From the NCBI GenBank assembly GCA_949775045.1, contig OX459108.1:15963763-16027762 (forward strand): DNA of 64,000 bases. Direction: 5' to 3'. A program made the position numbers and the translations under genes. The notes beneath the pieces were generated by a model that did no database searches, was not told the DNA's origin, and saw only the letters and a list, made by a program, of their open reading frames with translations. This stretch comes from Metridium senile (lineage: Eukaryota; Cnidaria; Anthozoa; Actiniaria; Metridiidae). The number at the start of each line of letters is the position of its first letter. The stretch's first letter is position 1. Below are positions 1 through 13,300 of the stretch, in pieces.

Positions 1-3000
1 AGGTAATTTGGTCAACAAAGAAACACAAAGTTCGTTCAGTTCGACCTCTTTACGACCTCTGAACGCCACGAGACTGGCACTAGCAAACACCCCAGCCTCG
101 GCCAAACATAGTGCGCCACCACCAATAGCTTGGGCACTAGAGCTGTTCAATATAACGCCTGAAGTGGTTGTAATAGCTGATGGGTCACTGACGGCGTGAG
201 TCAGACTGTCTGTAGCAGCCATGGCGTCGAATAGAAGGTTTAATCGTGTGAACACGTACTGATGGTCAGGTAGATGAGTCTGAAAACAAGCAATTAATGG
301 AGTACATAAATACATGCCTTAGATTTACAGTATGTAAGTTGTATGTAAGTATGTCTTACCTCAGGTGATGTATGTAGTCCACATGCTTCAGGTATTTCCA
401 GTAATTCACCTGGTATGGTTTCAATGGCAGTCAGTATACCAGCTGCCCGTACATTACTACCAAAGAAACCTGGTGGAATCTTGTACTTGGCTACAATGTA
501 ACAAATATCATATTATGAATGGTGCGAAAAAAACACTGCATCGATCAAATATAATGAAATTGCTACTGTGAAACATGTGTTATTTAGTGACTTCAAGTCA
601 ATATCAAAGACAAGTAAAGTTGTAATGAGGTCGTCTTTTCTTTGAAACAGGCCTTAATGAACACGTTGATGATTGCTAATAATGATGACAGTTATAATAG
701 TTTACAATGTTTAAAGTCATTCTTACTTTTAGCAGCTTCGAACTCTTTCTTGACAGCAGCAGGGCTGATCCAGTAATCAACCATAGCACTGAGACCTTGA
801 CGATCAAAATCATCACTAATACAGCTACCATATACAGCCTTGATAAAAAGATGAAATTGGTAAACAAACAAACATAACTAAACAAGTGACGTCATACATA
901 TTGGAGTATCTACCTCTGTCAACATATACCGCAGACCATTCCACTGTATGCTACGAGTACCAGTATCAGCCGAGTCCTGGAACTCACGGACAGCCAGATC
1001 TAGCGCTTGCTGGAAACAAATAGAGACATGACACGAATATCAATGATAAGGACGTCAAGACGTAACAATTGTGTTAGAGTAGATATCGTATGACTGTGAA
1101 AGGTTCAGTGCCGCTGTGCATGCCTTGCCGCGACCGTGATGTTTCTAGAATTTTGATTATGCTTTGCCGTGCTTTGACCCCGTTGGTGCCGTGAGCATTC
1201 CGTAGTCAGACGATATCTGCTCTCTATAAACACGGCTACTGATGTTTACTTACCCATAATTCCCCAGTGCCTACGTTAGTAAAGTGTTCGGGTTTATTCC
1301 ATCCTGATTGTTTGTATCTACATCGTAGACGTACAACACTGTGCAACATACATAGATTATGTAATAGAGGAGGCCACTCTGGACGACTACTGACACGTAA
1401 TAACTCGTTATCAACCCATGATAGTGATCGATGAAGACTCTCTTTGGTACTCTACAAACAACAAACAAATCTTCCTTAGTACATTACAATAATGATCGAT
1501 GTAGACTCTCTTTGGTACTCTACAAACAACAAACAAATCTTCCTTAGTACATTACAATAGATATCGATGAAGACTCTCTTTTGTGCTCTACAAACAACAA
1601 ACAAATCTTCCTTAGTACATTACAATAGTGATTGATGTAGGCTCTCTTTGGTACTCTACAAACAACAAACAAATCTTAATAACTTACATGGTGTTTCTAC
1701 TCAATATGTATAATGCACAAATAAAGACAATGCGTAGATATAATATCAACAAAACAACAAGGTATGTTAACGATCATTCAGGATGGTTTAGGGCTATCAT
1801 GTACATGTATTAGCAATACTAGTATGTTAACGATCATTCATGATGGTTTATCATGTACATTAACAGTTCTTACCAATGGTGAATCAGCGACTAGTTTGAC
1901 AGCCGTTTGAAGCAATGAAGACGGAATACCTGGAATAGGTAGGACAGACACCCACAGTCTGAACTCAGGGTCAACTGTCTTGGTTTCGTGCATAAACGAA
2001 TCCAGGACAGCCAGTAAACGCAGTGTATTGTGGGCATTGTGAAGGAGAACCCAGCTTCCCTGGTGACCAAACAGTAGAGAGAGTAAGACAACAAAGACGA
2101 ACAAAGAATGGAAGAAAGGACGTACCTGCACCATTGATTTATGTATTAGTTTTCTGGCCATTCGTTCTTCATTACTACCTGAATTACTGAGAGCAACGAC
2201 ATGCAGCTCAACCTGCAAAGCACACCGTTAACAAGGACTGTATTGATACAAACCATCAACAGTAAACAGTGTGGGTTTTGTTTTTATGTTTTTTTTTTCT
2301 CCGTTATTAGTTACAAATATGCCAATATCGTGTGTCACATTTATTGTGCCATTCTTTTATTGTAAATTTTGTGTGTGTACGTGTTAGTTATTAATAACAA
2401 TAATAATAAAAACAGGACTGTCTTGGTACAAACCATCAACAATAATAACACACCGTTAAGGTATCAGGACTGGTTATGGACAACTCTCTGCTCAAATTTT
2501 TTTTCTTCTTCTATAAGTTAGATTGTGATATTATCTAACATATTCTTTAAAAAAAATGCCGTTTTTACTTTCCAATTTCGCTAAATTGCTGATAATAAAA
2601 TTCGTGATCAACATTTGACCGGAACTATCATGTCAACAGCTAATTAGCTATCTGTCATCGTAAGCTAATTGCCAGGCAACAATATGAGCCCCATGTGATT
2701 TCATACGTGAATCGTCGTGCACAAGAATCTTACTCAAATACGGCTTCTACGCGAAAATCGAAAAACTTTTAATAATCTCTGTCATATTCATGGTATAGAT
2801 TCTCGTATAGTCCATTACAATTCTTTATTGGCTTCTCGAAAGCGCAGATCGTCTTCTTTGTTTATATCGCCAAAACCGAAGAAACCTTTCCCGCTCGAAC
2901 AACGAAAATCTCTCGGCGAAAGCGATCGAGGCTCGTATTATATGCTCAGGAAACACGTACAAAGGTCAGAGGATTCTACACAAAGTGCTGCATATTGTAG

Positions 3001-6000
3001 TTAAGTGCTTGCTTCGAGGTTTTAATACAAACACTTCGAAATCAAATCTAGAAGTTAGGGCCGAAGTTAGAACGTCAAATATTCAGTATTCTACGGGAAG
3101 TAAGCGGCAAAAGTAGCATTGTTATCTGTGCGTTGTTACAAAGGTATTGACATTAAAATACGATCATAATTACCCGGCCCCAATTCCCTCATTTGTAATG
3201 TTGAATAACAATTTCTCTAGGTCGCCGTAGCGGCTCTGGTTGTGTGTTTGCATCGGCCACAGCTTCGCCATTCACACTCGAACGGTTTCCTCTAGGCATA
3301 GTTTGTTTCTCTAGTTGAATTTGTAAAATCGTATGTTAGGATTTCAGTGAGTGTCAACTAATATTATAGGCGAAATGCATCATAAAGTCATTAACGACAT
3401 CGACTAGAAACAATACAATACACCAGAGAACGAGTGACTGGAATAGCATCCTATTACACTAATAATAGCCTACGGTATATGATACAGACCAGGCAAGATG
3501 ACAACTCATTGACAGATGAAGTGTCTGTGTAAACACTCAGCGGCTCCCTGGCCCGTAACTTATAAACGCGTTTTTCTCGGTAACTTTTTAGCCTCAAATT
3601 TTTATTTTTAAACGACTATCATTCGCTCAAATTTTGACAGATTGCAACTAAACTTCGCAATATTGTAGAACGATGTTTCAAGCGTGGGACGGTGTCTGCG
3701 ATTTTCTATTTTTTATTTTGTTAAAAAGATATCACTTCATTAGTAAGAAAATACATTAAAATATCGATTGTCGATGTTTGAGATCTCGTAGCAACTGATC
3801 TAAGATAGATATGAAAAATCCCAGGCACCGTTTTGGAGATTAACTTCTCTAACGTGCAAAGACGTGTTTGTTATTGACGTGACGGTAATTTGTAAAGGGT
3901 TGTGATTTTTCAAACAAAGGACACTCAAATCGCATTAAACTCTACATATCTTTTTCGCAATTTAAGTAATGGACAATTCGAAAACATTTCCTAAAACTAC
4001 ATTTATTCACATACATTTTATTGAGCACAATTTGAAGTCGCGCACATAGGGGTCCATAACCAGTCCTGATACCTTAACAAGGACTGTCTTGGTAAAAACC
4101 ATCAACAATAATAACACACCGTTAACAAGGACTGTCTTGGTACAAACCATCAACAATAATAACACACCGTTAACAAGGACTGTCTTGGTACAAACCATCA
4201 ACAATAATAACACACCGTTAACAAGGACTGTCTTGGTACAAACCATCAACAATAATAACACACCGTTAACAAGGACTGTCTTGGTACAAACCATCAACAA
4301 TAATAACACACCGTTAACAAGGACTGTCTTGGTACAAACCATCAACAATAATAACGTACCTGTTTCTTGTGAGCACCATCAATGACTATCTTCTCTACCA
4401 TGTTAGCTTCAAGTGTATACAGCAGTACTATTGGTCTGCGGCAATCACTTTGACGGTAGGCAGTTGGTAGGTCTAATGGCTGATCTCCCGTATACCTATC
4501 AACAACATTCTATTTAGTGGCATTGTTTATCTACCCATCAGCCATTTCGAGCACAACATACCTTTTCCCCAGGACAGACGTTATGAAACATGAAGCAGAA
4601 GGTAACAATCGATCACCACGTAAAGCACGAATAACCATCAACCTTTGAATGGGTGTGTACCTACATAATATAGATGATTGTCACTTTTGTCATTATCATC
4701 GTCATCATCACCATCATCATCATCATCATCCGGCAACACAATAATCATCACCATTGTCATCCCCATCAGCATAATTATAGACATCGTCATCTTCCGTATC
4801 ATCATCATCAACACCATAATAATCACCGTTGTCATCTCCATCATCATAATTATCATCGTTGTCATCATCATCACAATCATCGTCATTATCATCATCAACA
4901 CCATAATCATCATCATCATCAACACCATAATCATCACCGTTGCATCCCCATCATCATAATCATCGTTGTCATTATTATGGTCATCCCCACCATCATTATT
5001 ATCATCGTTGTAATCATCATCATCACAATCACCATCATCATTGTCACCATCATGGTCATCACCATCATCATTGTCACCATCATGGTCATCACCATCATCA
5101 TTGTCACCATCATGGTCATCACCATCATTATTGTCACCATCATGGTCATCACCATCATCATTGTCACCATCATGGTCATCCCCATCATCATCACCATCAT
5201 GGTCGGTACATACTTGTCGTCCAGGTTATCTGGTAAAGCAACAAGTTCAGGTTTGTCGTGTTCTGTGATTTGTCTCCATTGTGTTTCCCGTCCATCTTTA
5301 GCCATCTTGTCAAAGGGATCTTGAAACCATTCAAAATGCTGGGCCAGAAGCTGATGAAAAAAAAACCCATTTATTAGGAAACAGGATCCCTAGGGTTGGG
5401 TAATCTTTACTTATTAGGCAACAGGATCCCTAGGGTGGGGTAATCTTTACTTATTAGGAAACAGGATCCCTAGGGTTGGGTAATCTTTACTTATTAGGCA
5501 ACAGGATCCCTAGGGTGGGGTAATCTTTACTTATTAGGAAACAGGATCCCTAGGGTTGGGTAATCTTTACTTATTAGGCAACAGGATCCCTAGGGTGGGG
5601 TAATCTTTACTTATTAGGAAACAGGATCCCTAGGGTTGGGTAATCTTTACTCATTATGAAGGAACGGGAAACAGGATCCCTAGGGTTGGGTAATCTTTAC
5701 TTATTAGGCAACAGGATCCCTAGGGTGGGGTAATCTTTACTTATTAGGAAACAGGATCCCTAGGGTTGGGTAATCTTTACTCATTATGAAGGAACGGGAA
5801 ACAGGATCCCTAGGGTTGGGTAATCTTTACTTATTAGGCAACAGGATCCCTAGGGTTGGGTAATCTTTACTTATTAGGAAACAGGATCCCTAGGGTTGGG
5901 TAATCTTTACTCATTATGAAGGAACGGGAAACAGGATCCCTAGGGTTGGGTAATCTTTACTTATTAGGCAACAGGATCCCTAGGGTTGGGTAATCTTTAC

Positions 6001-7360
6001 TTATTAGGAAACAGAATCCCTAGGGTTGGGTAATCTTTACTTATTAGGCAACAGGATCCCTAGGGTTGGGTAATCTTTACTTATTAGGAAACAGGATCCC
6101 TAGGGTTGGGTAATCTTTACTCATTATGAAGGAACGGGAAACAGGATCCCTAGGGTTGGGTAATCTTTACTTATTAGGCAACAGGATCCCTAGGGTTGGG
6201 TAATCTTTACTTATTAGGCAACAGGATCCCTAGGGTTGGGTAATCTTTACTTATTAGGAAACAGGATCCCTAGGGTTGGGTAATCTTTACTTATTAGGCA
6301 ACAGGATCCCTAGGGTTGGGTAATCTTTACTTATTAGGAAACAGGATCCCTAGGGTTGGGTAATCTTTACTCATTATGAAGGAACGGGAAACAGGATCCC
6401 TAGGGTTGGGTAATCTTTACTTATTAGGCAACAGGATCCCTAGGGTTGGGTAATCTTTACTTATTAGGAAACAGGATCCCTAGGGTTGGGTAATCTTTAC
6501 TTATTAGGCAACAGGATCCCTAGGGTTGGGTAATCTTTACTTATTAGGAAACAGGATCCTTAGGGTTGGGTAATCTTTACTTATTAGGCAACAGGATCCC
6601 TAGGGTTGGGTAATCTTTACTTATTGGTAAACAGGAGGGTTGGGTAATCTTTGTAAGAAATGATGTATCCATACCTGTAAATTAGAATACTGTTCATCCA
6701 ACATCCAATCAAAAGGCTTCTTTCCTTGAAAGCGTGATGCTGAATCAGATACCAGGATAGGGTTAAGAGCCGCTTTAACAGTAGCACCGTATGACGGGTG
6801 AATAAGGAATTCTCTATCACCAGCACTTAGCCTGTTAGCTGAGTCTTCAACCTAAATAACACAACATTCAAGATAATACTAGTGAGTACAAAGATTGAAA
6901 AATCAGTGAAAACACACGATAATATTAGTGAAAGATACAGTTATCAGTGGTAATGAAGAAAAATATATCAACAGATATACTATCCATACCTCTAGTGCTG
7001 TAAGCAAAGCAAACAAAATTCTGTCTTGTTCAAACAGCGATCTTGCTGTAGTGTAGAAGGCACTGTGACCAAGACGTTCAACTACTGCCTTTACTGCAGT
7101 CCTGTAAGTAGTACAACACTAGCTGTTATGATATCTATTGTTATCATTATATAGATATAAACACAACACTTTACCTCTCAGAATGAGTAATAGCTGCATC
7201 AAACACCACAAGGAACTGAGACAACGATGTCTGATAGGTTGGGTTGATCATTAACATAGCACGTGACACATCAAACATGACAGCAGCTCGACGTGCTATT
7301 GGTCGATAGCTTTCACGGGACTGTAAGATGGAGTTCTCAATCCCTCTTGACCGCATTAGA
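1..7360 (-). CDS. Dynein heavy chain: AAA6 and C-terminal region, exons 75-87 (partial)
   Basis: Residues about 4263-4902. Exons: 7175-7360, 6990-7101, 6675-6851, 5214-5350, 4562-4642, 4360-4495, 2126-2212, 1874-2059, 1254-1451, 914-1009, 727-838, 360-490, 1-279 (the last runs off the edge). Landmarks: ESYRPIARRAAVMFDV and YQTSLSQFLVVFDAAI (exon 75), FYTTARSLFEQDRILFALL (exon 76), KLMVIRALRGDRLLPS across exons 78-79, MARKLIHKSMVQ then GSWVLLHNAHNTLRLLAVLD and DPEFRLWVSVLPIPGIPSSL (exons 81-82), WPPLLHNLCMLHSVVRLR and QSGWNKPEHF (exon 83), EACGLHTSPE (exon 86; family PEVFGLHPNADI). The C-terminal domain continues outside the window. Confidence 0.92.
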
Positions 7361-10300
7361 CTGCAAACGATAACAGAAATAATTAGTGAATGATAAAGAT
7401 GATATCAATGAAGATGATAGTGATGATAATAGTGATAATACAAGACCATCGTGTATGACGTACCTTTCTAGTGTTTCGTCATGTAGTCGTCTAATTGACG
7501 CTAGTTTCTTGGTAGCTGCGAGGTTATAAAGTAGGCGGTGACCACTGCCCAGACAGGACAGGATGTTCTCTTCTGCTTCATGAAGGCCTTTCATCAACAT
7601 CACCATTTCCTGGTATATATCAATCACGGTTTATCATTTCTCTGCTTCAAACATGGTGGTTTATGGTGTAATGTGTTTATGTGTGTGTCTGTAGGTAGGT
7701 TAGGGTTAGTGGTGCATGGATATATTATTTCGATGTTGGTGTTGGGAATAGTATTGGGTGTCTTACCGTTATAACTTGTGTTCTGGTATCTTGCATTCTG
7801 GGTTTTTCTAGTCTCAAGAATCGATCAAGAAACAACTCCTCCAATCCCTCACGTGACTGAACGAACTCCACAACATTGACATGAGCTGCCAGGCCTGCAG
7901 GAACAGCATCTCCTGGGGAAGTAGTTGCAAATACCAGCCTACCAGTGAAAAAGAAGAGTATGAGGAAGAGTATACATCAATAACAAAATGAACATCAAGA
8001 AAACCATGACACATACCTGAACCCTGGCTGACACTCTATTTCATGTTCGCTTATCTGTGATAGGACAACAACAATCACGTGATTACTAAAGAATTAAAAG
8101 ATGAGAACGATGGTCAGCGTACTCACCATGAGTTTGAAGGGTGACGTAGAGTTCAAAAACCTTGATCTGTTTTGTAGAATATGACAGAATCTGTTATCTG
8201 ACTTGAGTTCTTCCACGTCGACATCAGTGATGAGAAGAGTTGTGCCATCCATCAAACATGTCTCAAGATGACCACGTAGTTCCTGGAATAATAACAATTG
8301 GTAAGATTAGAGTAAAATATATGACGACTACCGGTTAAACAAGTGTGCACCTGTACTTCTAGTAGAGCACTGGTTACAAGACATGAGACATACATATAGT
8401 TTATTGTTAATATTTACTATTGTTAACAATGAAGTGGCGTTTAGTGGAATGGGTGGAAACGTCAGTAAGTAACTTTGAGGGCCAAATGGTATTGTAAGTT
8501 ACAAGTAGCTAATAGCCATAAGGGAAATAGTCAATACAATACAATAATACAATACAATACTTTTATTGCTCATTCGTATATCGAATAGTCACCTTGTACT
8601 TGACAGTGGTTGTTTGCCCTAGCATGGTATTGTAAGTTACAAGTAGCTAATAGTCATAAGGGAAATAGTCACCTTGTACTTGACAGTGGTTGTTTGTCCT
8701 AGCATGGTATTGTAAGTTACAAGTAGCTAATAGTCATAAGGGAAATAGTCACCTTGTACTTGACAGTGGTTGTTTGTCCTAGCATGGTATTGTAAGTTAC
8801 AAGTAGCTAATAGTCATAAGGGAAATAGTCACCTTGTACTTGACAGTGGTTGTTTGTCCTAGCATGGTATTGTAAGTTACAAGTAGCTAATAGTCATAAG
8901 GGAAATAGTCACCTTGTACTTGACAGTGGTTGTTTGTCCTAGCATGGTATTGTAAGTTACAAGTAGCTAATAGTCATAAGGGAAATAGTCACCTTGTACT
9001 TGACAGTGGTTGTTTGTCCTAGCATGGTATTGTAAGTTACAAGTAGCTAATAGTCATAAGGGAAATAGTCACCTTGTACTTGACAGTGGTTGTTTGTCCT
9101 AGCATGGTATTGTAAGTTACAAGTAGCTAATAGTCATAAGGGAAATAGTCACCTTGTACTTGACAGTGGTTGTTTGTCCTAGCATGGTATTGTAAGTTAC
9201 AAGTAGCTAATAGTCATAAGGGAAATAGTCACCTTGTACTTGACAGTGGTTGTTTGTCCTAGCATGGTATTGTAAGTTACAAGTAGCTAATAGTCATAAG
9301 GAAAATAGTCACCTTGTACTTGACAGTGGTTGTTTGTCCTAGCATGGTATTGTAAGTTACAAGTAGCTAATAGTCATAAGGGAAATAGTCACCTTGTACT
9401 TGACAGTGGTTGTTTGTCCTAGCATGGTATTGATCCATGTTATCGCTATTCGTTGAGGGTCGCATAGCAATGGCCATGTATCAGAAGACTTCTCTTGTGA
9501 AGCAATACACATGTTGTCAAGAGACAGAGGGTCGGTGGGCAGACTCATATTCTCCCATTTCTTCAATGTCACCTGGAATACAAAAGTCATCACTTACTTC
9601 TATGCATATCTATATCCATTATCTTTGTCTATACATTTTGTATGTCGTCTTTGTATCCAGTGTCTGCGTATAGAACGATGGTGTATGTACGTATGTATGT
9701 AAGTAAATACGTCTGTCTGTGTGATGTAACTTACCTTGCCCTTCAAGAATTCTGCTAGTGTCAGGCGTGAAAACAGATGTCTTTGTTGTATTGGAAGACC
9801 ATTATCACGACAGACTTGCATGAAGTACTTACCAAGACGTTTTCTGACATTACACAAAAACAGCTCATCAATAACAACAACAACTCCATCAATAAATAAA
9901 CAACAATAATAACAACAACAAAAACAACAAGGTTGACGGCAATGTCAAAAAAGAACTGCAACAAAAACAATGAGTTATGTGTCCATCATGAATAAAGTAG
10001 CATGTTGTACCTTTGGTCAATACCCATAGCACCACAGTACGTGAGAAAAGCTGCAGCAGCGATACAATTGGCCAGCAGTACTTCAGGTGAAGAGTATTCT
10101 TGGACATATGCTTTCCATTCTTTTTCAATGTGCTTCAAGCTGAGGAATCAAACATTACCAATTTAGTGATTTCTACTTGTAGACCATTGATGGTAAACGT
10201 ATAGCAATAATAACGTAAGAACATCTCCTTTTAACAAATTTACATGGACAGTGGACACTTTCTTATTGATGTAGAAGTATTGATATCAGGTATACAAGAC

Positions 10301-13300
10301 ACTGTACATTTGTAGGAGATTGATGTAGAAGTATTGATATCAGGTATATAAGACACTGTACATTTGTAGGAGATTGATGTAGAAGTATTGGTATCAGGTA
10401 TATAATACACTGTACATTTGTAGGAGATTGATGTAGAAGTATTGATATCAGGTATATAAGACACTGTACATTTGTAGGAGATTGATGTAGAAGTACTGGT
10501 ATCAGGTATTTAATAATGATTATAATAATAATAGATGTGATTTCAACATGATAAGGTGGGCAGATGTGGTCGTACAATACCTTTGCAGGAGGTCAGTAGC
10601 AGCTTTCAATCTTTCACTACACGACATGACGTCACTAGCAAGGTTATGTTTAATGACAACTGCATCGTCAAACTCATCTTGTAATCTTTTAACTTCCTCT
10701 TGGAGGCCAGGTAGATCAGCTTCTGTTAGCACAACTTCTGGTTCAGGTTCTGGTTCCTGTTACAACACAAACACTTATATCATGGTTGTCATAGAAACAC
10801 TTATCACTAATATCATGGTTGTCATAGAAACACTTAATAACTTTAGTATCTTGTACTAACCTCAAAAGTTTGCGATTCTTGTTTTTCTAGTTCTAAATAT
10901 GCTCGTCTTTCGTCCTCTTCTTTCTCTCTCAGTAGTTCTTCTAAGTACTCCATGGACTTGTTGTATGGTTTATATAGGCGAGTATAGTCTACTAGTGCTA
11001 TGACATACTCTACAAGTACAGCAGCATCCTCTGATGAATATTTAGCAGCAGCAATGGTGATACCTTGAACAGGTTTACGATCTAAATATCACAATAACAT
11101 TTTAGTAAATGGTCGAGAATCGATATCATAACATACCAAAATACATCATAACTAATTATTGGGATGCCTGTGTACCTTGTTGTGACGAAGATTGTCGCCC
11201 ACTTGGCGTCCCTGCATAATTACTGGCACTAGCACCAGCTGCAGCAGAACTCAAATCATCACTCACACCCAGCTCTCCTCCACTAGACGTAACCAAGAAG
11301 GCCTGGACACCAGCCAATATGTCATCAGCAAGTCCATCTTTCCATGGTATATTATGTAGTAACTCTGCAAACTTCTGTGAGTCGTTCATGATTTGTTGTA
11401 TGGTTTTCCATGCTGTACGATCTACTTTACCATCACTGGATATACCAAGAAGATTGGCTTGTGTCATAGAACCACGTGGTTGGTCTTTCAAACCTCTTCT
11501 TCTCAAAGTAGCTGAACTTGCTCTAGACATCTCATCAGACCCTCCCCCTTGGGACTCCCCTGCTCCTCTCCTTTCTCTACTAGCAGGGGAGGGCAGAGTA
11601 CCTGCACCACCTATACCAGCAGCAAATTCTGGTCGACCAAGAAGTACCATTACCATGACCATGGTCATACCAGCCATTGGGGGTGGACTTTGGAAGGCAC
11701 GGAGACGTTCAATCAGAGAACGGTCTACCTTAGTCTGCCAACGATGCACCTAGTAAGAAAGATAACACATCGTTAGACAATGGTAATGGTTATAAGTATT
11801 GACAGGAAAAGATAACACATCGTTTGACAATGTTAATGGTTATAAGTATTGACAGGAAAAGATAACACATCGTTAGACAATGGTAATGGTGACTAGTATT
11901 GACAGGAAAAGATAAAACATCGTTAGACAATGGTAATGGTGACTAGTATTGACAGGAAAAGATAACACATCGTTAGACAATGGTAATGGTGACTAGTATT
12001 GACAGGAAAAGATAACACATCAGAATTGTTAGACAATGGTAATGGTGACTAGTATTGACAGGAAAAGATAACAATTACCAGTTGTTCTGCTTTCTTCAGT
12101 TGTACTTTTGCTTCCTGGACAGCTCCCTCAGCTGCAGTAATCTCTTCCATGACTTTTATCTTCCTACTTTTCATTTTAGCGTTCTTAATCTTCTCATACT
12201 CTTCATCCAATTCATCTTCATCGTCATCGTTCAGTAATGTGTTATCGTCTTCTTCTATTTCATTATCAATCAATGCTGTAAAGGCGCTTAGTGTATCACT
12301 ACCAATACCAAGTTTGGCTTTCAGTTTCTCCAGTAAAGTAGCTTTGTTTGTTAGAACCTTTAGCAGCTCAGCTGATTTGACAGTCGCTACCTCAAGATTC
12401 TGTCTTGTCTCCGTGATGACGTTTTTGATGATGATAGCATCTTTACGAGTTTGATCCAGTGTTGCTAAAGAACGACTGTAAGGACATGTATATTAACATT
12501 GTTAGATGAAAACAAATAATAACGATGACAGTGATGATGATAACGATGACACTGATAATGATAAAGATGACAGTGATGATGATAACGATGACACTGATGA
12601 TGATAAAGATGACAGTGATGATGATAACGATGACAGTGATGATGATAACGATGACACTGATGATCATAAAGATGACACTGATGATCATAAAGATGACACT
12701 GATGATGATAAAGATGACAGTGATGATGATAATGATGACACTGATGATGATAACGATGACACTGATGATGATAAAGATGACACTGATGATGATAAAGATG
12801 ACAGTGATGATGATATTGATGACACTGATGATAACGATGACAGTGATGATGATAAAGATGACATTGATGATGATAACGATGACAGTGATGATCATGATGA
12901 TAACGATGACAGTGATGATGATAAAGATGACAGTGATGATGTAATGATGACATTGATGATCATGATGATAACGATGACAGTGATGATGATAAAGATGACA
13001 GTGATGATGATAACGATGACATTGATAATAATAATAATAATAATAATGCAATGTTTTAGGAGCATTATCAAAGCTCAATGCTCTTACAAAAAAAAACAAC
13101 CAAAATAGAATTATTGAAAAAGAAAAGTTTTTAGTTTTGATTTAAATGAGTTGATGTTATCAGCGTTTCTAATGTTTTGGGGCAATGTGTTCCAAAGTTT
13201 AGGGGCTGAGATTGAAAAAGCCCTGTCCCCGTAAGTTGCAGTGTTTGAATTCGGTGTAAACAGTAAGTTCTGTCCAGAGGATCTTAATGAGCGAGCTGGT

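Noticed and set aside
4007..4385. Repetitive ORFs of about 100 codons on both strands
   Set aside because: 48-bp minisatellite, a multiple of three, so any open unit stays open.
5365..6650. Telomere-like repeat because of TAGGGTTGGG
   Set aside because: The unit is 40 bp and is not TTAGGG; it lies internally in an intron.
8591..9392. CRISPR-like regular array
   Set aside because: Units are contiguous 80-bp copies with no unique spacers, in an animal intron.
12506..13108. Asp-rich plus-strand ORF of 200 codons, and similar ORFs at 13,697, 16,144 and 18,062
   Set aside because: Products of GAT arrays that lack stops in several frames on both strands.
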